DNA from: Spongilla lacustris
Lineage: Eukaryota; Porifera; Demospongiae; Spongillida; Spongillidae
Assembly (NCBI GenBank): GCA_949361645.1
Contig: OX442416.1
Span: forward strand, 17,488,993-17,552,992
Direction: 5' to 3'
DNA: 64,000 nucleotides
A program made the translations under genes and the position numbers. Below, piece after piece: positions 38,544-47,864 of this stretch. Position 1 is the stretch's first letter, and each line of letters starts with the position of its first letter. The notes under the pieces were generated by a model. That model made no database searches. It was not told the DNA's origin and was given only the letters and a program-made list of their open reading frames with translations.

Positions 38544-39534
38544 CAGTGCTGCCGCGATATGGTCTTTAGCCGATATCGCCTATATCGCGATATATCGCGA
38601 TATGAGTAAAATATCGCGATATATAGTATCGCGATATTTTAAGTATATTCATCGAACATTTATTTATCAATAACCACACCATTTTCATGCAAGTTGAAGC
38701 TGCACGTAAAATGCTATAGGGCGCGGGTGGGGGGAGGTCGGCCCGGGGGGTGGGGAGAGAAGAGACACTGTACCAATTGGTATACATATACCGGTATACA
38801 TGAATAGAGTGTTGCCAAAATTATATAAGGAAGTATCTAGCTATATCTTAGCCTCGGCTGTACTTTTAGAAAGGGCTTGCTCCTCGGCATGAGTTATACA
38901 CCAGAAAAGAAACCATGCATGAAGTCCCTCACTCCACGGACCGGCTGGATAAATACATTTTTGGGGGCACAAAAGCCGCACAATATCACATGCAGGAAAA
39001 GAATTTAATTAAAGAGAGGATTAAATCTCTGCGTGATTGAACCATAAATATATGCTTTCCGATCACATAATGATTCCAAAATGATTTTGTGGCCCCATTC
39101 ATCTTCCTCATCGAAAAAAAAAGACTCGTGTTTAACGATGTTATCCCCATAACCGTGAACTCTTCCGTGACAATATTTCAGGACATAATACATGTCAGTA
39201 TAATATGGACTTATTATAAGCGTTTGCGGTTGCACGTTTAAATACTTACACAGGGGGCTGAATTTCAATGGGGCGGATAATATACAGTATATATGTACGC
39301 AGCACTGCAGCTGAATTCGAATGTATGTGCATGTGTGGCCCAATACTAGTTGCATCTGCTGAATAACTTTCCGTATATTTCCGTCTTTCTCCGTCTATTC
39401 TTGCGTCTATCTCCGTATATCCATGTACGTTTGTATCGCGATATGACCAAAAAAATATCGCGATATATCGCATATCGCGATATATAAAAAATATCGCGAT
39501 ATATCGCATATCGCGATATATCGCGGCAGCCCTG
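38544..39534. mobile_element. hAT-type MITE (991 bp) with 8-bp target duplication
   Basis: Ends are CAGTGCTGCCGCGATAT and, inverted, CAGGGCTGCCGCGATAT. The 8-bp gtcatatc flanks it perfectly (38536-38543 and 39535-39542). Both subterminal regions are packed with ATATCGCGATAT palindromes. No transposase is seen. CAG ends plus an 8-bp duplication are hallmarks of the hAT superfamily. It sits in gag and leaves the gag frame intact either side. Confidence 0.9.
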
Positions 39535-39885
39535 GTCATATCGGCATACCGCTAGAGAGTCTGCAGAAAAAGCAAGTGGAGACGACTACCAGGAGTTGGT
39601 CGCGCAGGTAAGGGCTTTATCCCAGCAGCTGGGGAAGTTGCGTGCTAATAGTGAAGAGACCAGAACAGATAAAAGAAGCGTCTGCTGAGGATGCGGAAAA
39701 CCTGGACATTTTCGTAGAAACTGCCCACAAAGACGGGCGGCTAAGGGTAAAACCACAACGGAAAGGTCAGCTCAGTTCCCGTCAGCAGTTGCGTGTACCT
39801 TGACAGTGCAAGGCGCGGTGGAGGGCCGTATAACACCCATGTTAGTTGACACAGGGTCGTCGGTTACGTTGCTGCACGAAAAAGT
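39535..39885 (+). pseudogene. Gypsy gag 3' part, zinc knuckle and protease start
   Basis: The gag frame continues from the MITE. The CCHC knuckle (GCGKPGHFRRNC) has TGA (39686-39688) at its second position. The retropepsin motif VDTGSS lies near 39845-39860. A frame change near 39885 leads into the next block. Confidence 0.7.
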
Positions 39886-40404
39886 TTGGAAGGAAGCGGT
39901 ACAAGGGAGGAGAAATCTATACAGCCATCTACTGGCCCAGTAAAGGCGGTAAATGGTGAGAATCTTCCCATTTGCGGGCAGGCAGAAGTGTCCTTCCAGG
40001 TGGGAGAATATGTTGGGGTGCATAAGGTGCTTGTTGTTAAGGAGATGAAGAACAAGCTCCTAACAATAGCAGGTTGTACTAAACCTGTACACATGTTACA
40101 GCGGAGTGAATGTTCATTTACGTGTCATGTGATGGTTCATGAGTCAAATGTTATTCCTGCCTTCCATCAAGTCCAGCTTCCGGTCGATCTGGAGCTAGCT
40201 CAGGTCAAAAGAGTATCCGACTGCATAGGCCTATTTGAACCAAAGCCAGAGTTCCCTGACAAACATGGTGGTCTACTTGTTGCTCACTCTGTATCACCAA
40301 CTCACAATGGACAGACCACAGTACAGTTGCTGAATCCAACAGCAGTCCCAGTAACCTTGTATGGTAAGGAAACGATTGGTGAGTTGTCTTGGCTGGGAGA
40401 GTGA
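39886..40404 (+). pseudogene. Gypsy protease-RT linker region
   Basis: Open frame after a shift from the protease. Its text (KAVNGENLPICGQAEVSF, AGCTKPVHMLQ) fits the protease tail and the spacer before RT in Ty3/Gypsy polyproteins. The stop at 40404 precedes another frame change. Confidence 0.6.
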
Positions 40405-40565
40405 AACATGATGGTGGGCTTAGTGGAGCCGTCACTGGATAAAAAGCCAGCTGTCCGATCAGAAGATGCCATCTGCAAGGCAATAGAGGAAATCTTGAAA
40501 AAGGTACAGGGCATAACGGTAAGTGAACGCGAGGGAAAAAAGGGCTCTATTGAAAGAGCATTCAG

Positions 40566-41165
40566 ATGGTGTTACGTCACAAGATTGATACAGGAAATGC
40601 CACGCCCATTCATCAGACAGCCCGCAGGTTGCCCTTCCATCAAAGAGGATTGGTGCAAAATATGATAGAGGGGATGCTGGATCAGGGTATTGTGGAGCCA
40701 GCTGAAGGTGCATGGTCATCTCCTATTGTGCTTGCAAAGAAAAAAGACGGGTCGTACAGGTTTTGCGTTGATTTCCGTCGTGTAAATGATGTAACTAAAA
40801 AGGATGTGCATCCAATCCCCAGAATTGATGACGCATTGGACAGCCTGACGGGGACGAAGCTATTTTCGGTTCTTGATTTGGCCAGTGGGTACTGGCAGGT
40901 GGAGTTGGATCCTGCTGACAAAGACAGGACTGCATTCGCCACATCATTTGGACTCCACCAGTTTCGAGTCATGCCGTTTGGACTGACCAACGCCCCCAGT
41001 ACCTTTCAGAGGCTGATGAGCCTGGTACTGTCAGGGTTATGCTGGGAAACGTGTTTTATTGTTTTCAGCCAAACCGTTGCGGAACACTTGCAGCGCCTTG
41101 CCGAAGTTCTTCGAAGATTGAAGAATGCAGGCCTCAAGATAAAGCCAAGCAAGTGCAAACTATTA
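40566..41165 (+). pseudogene. Gypsy reverse transcriptase, active-site motif deleted
   Basis: RT landmarks are in order: QGIVEPAEGAWSSPIVLAKK, RFCVDFRRVNDVT, FSVLDLASGYWQVEL, FRVMPFGLTNAPSTFQ and VAEHLQRLAEVLRRL. The YxDD-type catalytic motif expected between ETCFIV and FSQTV is absent, an apparent in-frame loss of several codons. The sequence then stops being RT-like at KPSKCKLLS, where the inverted receptor segment begins. Confidence 0.8.
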
Positions 41166-41170
41166 TCAAG

Positions 41171-41236
41171 ACAGTACAAATATAGATGCATACGTCCAGT
41201 ACGCATGCGCAATAATTAACTAAGATGTTATGTTCG
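41171..41236 (-). repeat. inverted copy of the receptor exon segment
   Basis: Reverse complement of 37801-37866 at 63 of 66 positions. It joins the truncated RT to gctacacgctggcctttaca. Confidence 0.85.
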
Positions 41237-41860
41237 CTACACGCTGGCCTTTACACAGGGAATATGTTCTTAATCCTAGCATTAATTCAATGGCACATGG
41301 GAAATTTCATGGTTGGATTGATGGCCACTGTCCAGTTTTTGACCATCAAATACGGCCGAAAGAAAGTTAGCAATTGCAAAGTGCTTCCTGTGTTCGCTGC
41401 TCTCGCGATCTTGTCCATAGTGCTCACTATTATGGAAAATGCTGTATAGACATTACTGTTATGCACGGATTCCGCCGCGCTATATAAGATTCGAGGATCG
41501 CACTGCGCAGTTCTATACTTCCTACCCCGCTACTGTAATTGCAGTCGTGTTGAGATACCTAATTCCGTTCACTGTCACCATGGTGATGTCCTACATGTTC
41601 CATCGCAAGATCAAAACCAGTGTAATTGAAATGGACAACGATCACAGCGTAATTAGGTCAGTTCACATTATGAACGTTACTACCATATTGGCGGGCTTCG
41701 TCACCAAGATTCCGTTTTATGCATGTACTATCTGCATGGGCAGAAAATTCTGATAACATTGTTGCCTTTATATATGATGGTGCTCGTACTGACACCTCTG
41801 GAGCCTCTGTACATTCTGTTCCTGTACTCTACCATTCACAAGACCATCCACCATGCATGA

Positions 41861-42948
41861 ATTCATAGCAACCATTTGTAAGTACATCAAATGCCTTGCA
41901 CGACCAGAACCGGCAGACAATACTTAAATAAATCATGTCATAATTCAAGGGACATCATGCAAACTCGCGGAACATTCTTCTCACTTGAATTATAATAAGT
42001 GTTAAATTTTTCAGTAGCACAAATTTTTCTTTGTTCAGGGATTTATAACACATGGGCACTCCCCCTGGCCTCCGAATGATTGGTCGATCTATTGTATTGA
42101 TCGCAATGCCATATCATTATCTTGTAACATTATACATGTATAATTACTTATATATAAGTTCCGAGCACGATCAAAGAATTTCAATATTCTGATGAGTTCT
42201 CCAATGCGAATGCGTACACCTAATTAGCCAGGTCTCAGTATAGAGGACTATCCTCGATGTTTGGAGTGGCAAAATTTGACGAAATCGGGATATCGAATGG
42301 CGTCTTGTTTCCCAGTATTGCGTGCATGCATGCATGCGCGTGTTATATACTGACTGATAAACAATGTAGTTGCCGTGGCTTTGGACATTTTCAATGTGGA
42401 AAAAACTGGATGACCGACAGGCTACATTTTTGGACTGATATACCCTGTCCTGCATGCCTATATCCAGAGCTGTCGCAAGTCTGTTTCACGTCACACTTTT
42501 CGACCGTCCTTTTTTCAGCTGCATGCATGACATCATCATGTACTAGCGGCACAGAGGTTACCCTTTAGTCACACTGATATTCCATATGTATATAATGATG
42601 TATATTTGTTGAGAGGCCCAGGACACAAATTTACGTTTGACATCTAGCCTGCATGCCTATACTGGTTCTTCCAAACCACAGACCTCTATGGTAGTTTACC
42701 CGGCCTGAAGCGGGCCATTCTAGCCGCAAGTTATTTAAGTGTATGCATGGACATACATTCTAGCACCAAGAATGACTTCTGATTTTGTAACTCATTGCAG
42801 TGCCATTTTGTAGCAAGCAGTGCATAGGTGTACTCTTTTAGCTCATATAGTATGCATATTGGAATCGTTATAATATTAAACTTAACTGTTAAAAAGCATC
42901 CAGTTATGAATAAAAAGCAATGAAACAAGTAAATGAAAACATTCTCTA
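41861..42948. other. intergenic, no gene seen
   Basis: AT-rich with gcatgcatgcatg runs (42324, 42530). No open frame with family character on either strand. Confidence 0.5.
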
Positions 42949-43193
42949 TGAGAAAGTTGGAGGTATGTATAGAATTTGAAGCCAACAGTGGTGTGAAAAG
43001 GAAGGAAACAAGGGTCTAATAATAAGGGAAAATGTAATAGTCCTATATTTAGCACATTACATTTAATACGTTAGTTGTGTGCTAAGTATAGGACTATTAT
43101 ATACAATTTTCCTTATTATTAGACCCATGTTTCCTTCTTTTATGCACCACTGTTGCCTTCAAATTCTAAATGTATATACCTCCAACTTTCTCA
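42949..43193. mobile_element. foldback MITE, ~105-bp arms
   Basis: tgagaaagttggaggtat ... ccaacagtggtg ... ggaaacaagggtctaataat ... aatagtcctata is mirrored by the second half ending atacctccaactttctca. Arms are nearly complete, with a short loop near 43060. The target duplication is uncertain (flanks cta and tta). No ORF. Confidence 0.75.
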
Positions 43194-43602
43194 TTATTTT
43201 CTTGTATACATGTAAGAAGCCGGGGTTCGGAGAAGAATCATGCCTAATTTAGTGCCTCCTATCTATATAGATGCTATAGTGCACTTCCTGACCTTTGATT
43301 ATATGCATGTCGTGTCTGGGCTTTCAAAGGCGTTGTAATTAGTTTTACGTCAGAACCCGCGGGTTTATAATTATTTTCAACATTATTAATAGATGACGCA
43401 CCGGCGGTATTAGTAGTATATCATATTAGGCGAGGTAGAAATTATTTCTTTTTTGTCTTTAATTAATGGATGCTTCTTAGTACACACCAAACCAGTTAAA
43501 ATTCAATTTCGAAAAAGGAGCAATTGGTATTAGTTTAAGGTGGTCCATCCACTCATGGAAATGTTCACTGCAGCGTATCTTATATACATGTATAGTCTGA
43601 CC
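43194..43602. other. intergenic, 3' of the receptor gene
   Basis: No coding or RNA feature recognised. It includes the 3' flank of the minus-strand receptor. Confidence 0.45.
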
Positions 43603-44490
43603 TTACCGGGCGAGTGGAATGTGATACACCTTTCTCTTTGTACAGCACATTGCTACGGAGATGTGAACCATCAGGGTCACGCCTGAAGCCAGACTCCATA
43701 ATGCAACAAATATGACAGAAGCCAGATTAAGTGCTTCATTAAATATCGGCTTGTTGGCTAAATAGATATCAAATACGAGCACTGGTATTATGAAGATAAA
43801 GAAAAACATTGGAAAAGCAGCCAACGGAAGGAGCTGTTTAAGGGCCTTCCAATACTGTCCGCCATCGGTGATTGGTTCATACTTCAGTCTCTGGCACACT
43901 CTATGAGCTAGTTTCATCACCATTGCAAACATGGCTATAGATGCTGTTAGAAGGATAGTCATCGCTGGAGCATTCCACAAAGCCATCATTTCAGTGGACG
44001 CTATATGGTTAGTATCATTATTAACGAATATGTAGCAATAGTTTTCCAATCGCACAACGCCGTAGGTTTTAGTTATCAGAGGTACAGCAGCTATCGCCGT
44101 TGGTATTAGTAGTGACGTCACAACGTACAAGCCTTCAAGCTTTTTCAGGTTCTTGTAGAATACTGCAAAACAGAAGAGATGAAAGGTTACCCACATCGTG
44201 AAGAGTAGCTTCACCCATCTGAGGTATAACACCAGGGCTGCAATAATGGTACAAGCAAGACTGAACGCTGTGATATTTTTGCGATCAGCAGAAATGATTT
44301 GCAACACCTCTACCGCAGCAAATGCTAACGAAGCCAACACCTGGTAGAGGGACAGGCGGTACACCACCTTTCGATGTAGCTTTAGAACAAACACCAATAT
44401 GGCCGCCAGAGTGCACACGCATACAGAAACGAAGTTCAGTGCCGTGAAGGCGATGTCGTACGAAAGAACGTTGCCTTCGGTTGAATTCAT
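43603..44490 (-). CDS. orphan 7TM receptor, single exon
   Basis: An intact 295-residue frame from ATG at 44490 (MNSTEGNVLSYD, with an N-glycosylation site) to 43603. Seven hydrophobic spans: FTALNFVSVCVCTLAAILVF, LSLYQVLASLAFAAVEVL, ACTIIAALVLYLRWVKLLF, LYVVTSLLIPTAIAAVPLI, APAMTILLTASIAMFAMVM, LLPLAAFPMFFFIFIIPVLV and LASVIFVALWSLASGVTLMV. A Cys at the top of TM3 (LACTII) and one in loop 2 (ENYCYIF) could form the usual disulfide. There is no DRY or NPxxY, so the subclass is open; a cAMP/secretin-like or sponge-specific group is possible. The upstream in-frame TTG adds five residues but is not a plausible start. It lies 1.7 kb from the receptor pseudogene, in opposite orientation. Confidence 0.8.
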   Translation of the reverse strand: MNSTEGNVLSYDIAFTALNFVSVCVCTLAAILVFVLKLHRKVVYRLSLYQVLASLAFAAVEVLQIISADRKNITAFSLACTIIAALVLYLRWVKLLFTMWVTFHLFCFAVFYKNLKKLEGLYVVTSLLIPTAIAAVPLITKTYGVVRLENYCYIFVNNDTNHIASTEMMALWNAPAMTILLTASIAMFAMVMKLAHRVCQRLKYEPITDGGQYWKALKQLLPLAAFPMFFFIFIIPVLVFDIYLANKPIFNEALNLASVIFVALWSLASGVTLMVHISVAMCCTKRKVYHIPLAR

Positions 44491-46153
44491 TGGTAATGAA
44501 TACAAATTTGCAGAATTAATTTTTATGTTTTTTTTTTATGAAGGAAGTTGTGTAATCGTCTTATTCATGAAATTCTATATTTACCTTTGTCCACTGGCAA
44601 CGCATCCAAAACATGCATTTCGATAAATGAGCTAGGACTGCATGATGAAAATATCATAATAATTCCTAAAGTCAGGTGCTGTCACTGCATGCATGGAAAC
44701 TTAATTTGGTCCGCCATAACTTTGGTCCTTTAGTTCCGGGCGGACCTAGCGTAATTTTGGTTCGGTTAGAAAAAAAAAAAGAGTCCCGGGACTTATTTTT
44801 CAGTATGTGAACAAATTTGGGAGAGTACATGAACGTACACTAAATGTAGCAAACACTATTCCAATACAAACAATACTATTTTCCGTGTTCCTACAAACAA
44901 ACTACATGCATACTATGGGGGTATTTTTGTTGGTAATCATGTCCATAAAATTCTGCAGGTAAGATTATGCTATAGATGCATGTCTGGTCAAATTTATTGT
45001 CTACATAGCCAACTAATGTGGAGATCCTGTGCTCTTCAGTACTCAAGACAACACATACCTTAGGCGGTGTATTAGGGACTGAAGTACACGAGGTGTACAC
45101 CAAATTTTTTTCAATCTTTTCCAAGTTTGGTCGATGCCACTCACTGTACGACAGCACAGTTGTGACACAATGGAATGTTGAGCAATTGGGTAATTAAGTC
45201 ATTATTGCCTATAAGATAAAATGAATATGCACTTACTAGTGTGTTTTTGTCTTGTAGGTGAAGCTATCAGGGACTTTTTCACCACTCTCGATAACAACTT
45301 CAAAGGAGTTCGAAGGAGTGTGAAAATGCACATTCTTTAAACACCATATGCAGGAGTGGATAGGCCAATAACATGCAGGATGTGGTCTCATGGGAGAACA
45401 GGGGGCCGAGTCTATCCACTCCCAATTTAACAGCCTTGGGTCCATTTATAAAAACATTCCTGGCCCCCTTGAGAAGCAGAAGTGCATCATGCAAAACCAT
45501 GCACTATTTGAAGGTATCACCTCGCATCCAGAGCGCAACCCCTCCAAAGCCAAAAAGGCAAAAATCTGAATGAAAATACGACCAAGATCCATGTCTAGTC
45601 CCCAAATTCTTGAAAACATGCATGTACCCTCAAACAGTTGTGTAAACACACTATCCGAATATGCCGTCGCTGGTGATCACGCTAAAACTTACAATATTCT
45701 GAAGGCTCACAACTTCTAGTAGAATACGCGGCACCACGAGTTCACGTTGAAATATGAAGGAACAACGTACTGTCTTTACACAGTTAAATTTTCAAGGTAC
45801 TTTATAAGGGCGGAAACTTTACCAGGGCGCCGTTTATCCACCTAGGTCGAAAATCGTACCCTGGCTTTGCAGGCGTATTCAGCATCCCGGATTGAAAGAT
45901 AGCGCCAGAGATTCACATTATTAGTACCAGTAGACATCTTAGAAACCGACTATAGACAACTATGGCACTGTATTGAAACGCTCCATGAAAAAAAGGTCTA
46001 TCCACAAGAACGGGTGTGTTGCTAGGGTCGTAATTAAGTCCGTTGCTATGAAAAAATTTCGTATCAAGGGGCGTAGCCTTTTTGTCCAACGTTTCAATGC
46101 AATGAAACAGCCATGTCGACTGCGGCAGACGTGGCTAAAGAAAGCACTGGCGC

Positions 46154-46193
<40 letters not shown>

Positions 46194-46640
46194 GCAACCC
46201 CCTATTACATAATACGGGCATAAGAAAATGAAAAAGTAACGAGCATGCTCAGCTAGCTGAAAACTCGTCATCACACCGAATTAACGTTTTCAAAAGCTTC
46301 CGCGCTTCGAGCGGGAGGGGGCACATCCCCCTCCCGCGCCCTCTCCTTTTAATTTGCTGATCCCCCTCCACTACAACCTGCCCTTTCTTTAAATCCTGCG
46401 TCCGCCAGTGGAAAGACCTCAAAAAGGAAGCTGTTGTAGCTGCGATAACAGTACTGGCACGTCATTCTAGGTGTAGTAGTTTCGAGAACAGAAACACAAC
46501 TCTGCGTAAGTTCACGTAACATATCTAATGTAACGTACGTAAGAAGGTAACATTAAAACGGTTAATTTTTTATGGCAAGCAATGTCTCCAGACCCTCCGA
46601 AAAGCGCGAGGGTGCGGCTACGTCAGACTGTATTAGTGCT
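44491..46640. other. intergenic, no gene recognised
   Basis: 44708-44750 holds ggtccgcc ... gggcggacc, resembling the tips of the Ginger-type element at 52 kb. Open frames around 45236-45650 (both strands) share codon-length symmetry but no recognisable motif. 45820-45890 and 46300-46340 have short inverted words. I see no RNA gene. Confidence 0.45.
46159..46191. repeat. 33-nt poly-dG tract
   Basis: Uninterrupted G run between gcgcacgga and ttgcaaccccc. The long Gly or Pro run in overlapping frames is an artefact. The length may vary between reads. Confidence 0.8.
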
Positions 46641-46649
46641 TTAATGTTT

Positions 46650-46705
46650 TGTTTATGTGGATAATATGGCATTGTACATACAAGGCCATGTTATCCACAT
46701 AAAAT
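46650..46705. repeat. hairpin
   Basis: tttatgtggataatatggc pairs with gccatgttatccacataaa across a ~14-nt loop, with one or two mismatches. Confidence 0.7.
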
Positions 46706-46802
46706 TTTAAAAAACTGACCTTAGATACGTTGTGTGTAAATCGAAGACGTTAATGCGATAACGTTGCTCCCCTCTCTTCACACGTCGAGGGACTGTGACT
46801 CA

Positions 46803-46895
46803 CTCTCGTACCCAAACCCACATACGTCAGTAGCGGAAGGATTACATCACCGCTACGCGAAAAGTGGCATGCATATCAGGCTGGGGACGAGACTA
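46803..46895. mobile_element. TAGTCT-family MITE with 9-bp target duplication
   Basis: CTCTCGTACCC ... GGGGACGAGACTA with an inner cggaaggattacatcaccgctacg, like the copy at 62897. The 9-bp tgtgactca flanks it (46794-46802, 46896-46904). The left tip has lost its first bases. Confidence 0.75.
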
Positions 46896-47244
46896 TGTGA
46901 CTCACATGATATGCCAGGCAGCTCCTTTCATGCGCGGATCGCGCATCAACCGCACACACCTCTCACAACACGACTAACTTCTACCGAAAGCGTAACGCCG
47001 AAAATTGCCGATCGTGCACGCAGTGATGCCGCGGTCGGCTATTATCGATCCGGTCACGTTCACGATTAACCGTACCGGATCGTCCCGGTCACGTTCACGG
47101 ACGAACACTGACCGTATCTTAACAATACGGTCACGTTGGCGGTTTGACGGAGGCCGCCTGGATTCAAGACGGTCCCGGTCGATACCCGGTCGTAATTAAT
47201 GGCACAAAGTAATAACCACAGCAATTATAAATCATACATGTGTA

Positions 47245-47379
47245 CATTAAAAGTTTGTTACACCGCAAGAAGATGACTCTTTCCACTCTGCCAGCATCCA
47301 TCCGCCATCTCTTGCGATCAAGTACAAGTTTTAACTGTGAAAATACCCTTTCAGAGGTGGCACTGGACGCCGCCGGGAA
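47245..47379 (-). pseudogene. hAT transposase C-terminal dimerisation domain
   Basis: Minus-strand frame FPAASSATSERVFSQLKLVL followed by DRKRWRMDAGRVERVIFLRC. This is the hAT C-terminal signature (SERVFS, then a helix ending in a hydrophobic stretch). It lies about 220 bp from the left tip, as expected for the 3' end of the gene. Confidence 0.8.
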
Positions 47380-47675
47380 TGGCTATAAATACTTTAGCTA
47401 GGGCTAGCGCTAGCAGAGCGATGTGAGGAAAGTTAGCGTCGTGGTCGCTCCACCGTTATTAACACGCCAGTTGGTTTGTGGTTCCAGCATATAGCGCTTC
47501 AACGCTGTCCCTCACACTCCTGTTTGCCACCCCAAGGATCTCTTTGGTAGCAGTACATGACTGCAATAGAATGCACTGAGTCGGTTGAAATTCGCACTTG
47601 TTTTTTAAAAGTTACCAAAATATAGTCTGACTTACGTCAAAGTAAAAAAATGCATCCAGAGCTGATATTTTGTCA

Positions 47676-47864
47676 TTAATTGGGCACAGCATCTTCCTGA
47701 GTGTCTAATGAGGACAGTGAGTTTGGACGATCATTTTTAATCCAAGCAACAATAAGCAGCTCGTCCTTAAACTGCTGTATTGCCTCTTCCCTTATAGTTG
47801 GTTCCAACCAACTCAAGCTTTTGTGGCCTGCAGGGTGGACTAGTGTAGCAACGTTGAGTAACAA
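47676..47864 (-). pseudogene. probable upstream piece of the hAT transposase
   Basis: The frame contains HPAGHKSLSWLEPTIREEA, which resembles the hAT segment DPRFKxLxFL...EE that precedes the dimerisation domain. It has the right strand and order but ends at a stop before 47676, so the gene is broken or spliced here. Confidence 0.45.

Larger units (their letters stand above)
37904..41170 (+). mobile_element. truncated Ty3/Gypsy retrotransposon in the receptor gene
   Basis: Order: LTR-like end gctggcctttaca (37904-37916), primer-binding-like TTGGTGTCAGAAGTGGGAT, gag, CCHC knuckle, aspartic protease, reverse transcriptase. Homology ends near 41165, so RNase H, integrase and a proper 3' LTR are missing. 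The word gctggcctttaca recurs at 41245-41257, just before the receptor resumes, perhaps the tip of the 3' LTR. Frameshifts, a stop in the zinc knuckle and loss of the RT active site show it is inactive. Confidence 0.8.
37463..41860 (+). pseudogene. 7TM receptor pseudogene split by a retroelement
   Basis: The N-terminal part (37463 to about 37866) has an Asn/Ser/Thr-rich ectodomain (NDNCSENNSASSTTQNCS), TM1 (FILIVSLGSLIIYFVYI), TM2 (VVIASCTSIAVLKMLLS) and the start of TM3 with its Cys (YCACILDVCIYICT). The frame resumes after the retroelement near 41258 with TGNMFLILALIQWHMG (TM3), the basic loop IKYGRKKV, TM4 (LPVFAALAILSIVL), then a +1 shift near 41440, TM5 (VVLRYLIPFTVTMVMSYMF), TM6 (HIMNVTTILAGFVTKIPFY), another shift near 41747, and TM7 (LYMMVLVLTPLEPLYILFL), stopping at 41858-41860. 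This is a rhodopsin-sized orphan receptor topology. The insertion and two frameshifts mean it is dead. The ATG was not located; an upstream exon is likely. Confidence 0.75.

Noticed and set aside
45973..46274. ORFs ending in poly-Gly or poly-Pro
   Set aside because: The homopolymer arises from the 33-nt G tract; the rest has no family signature.
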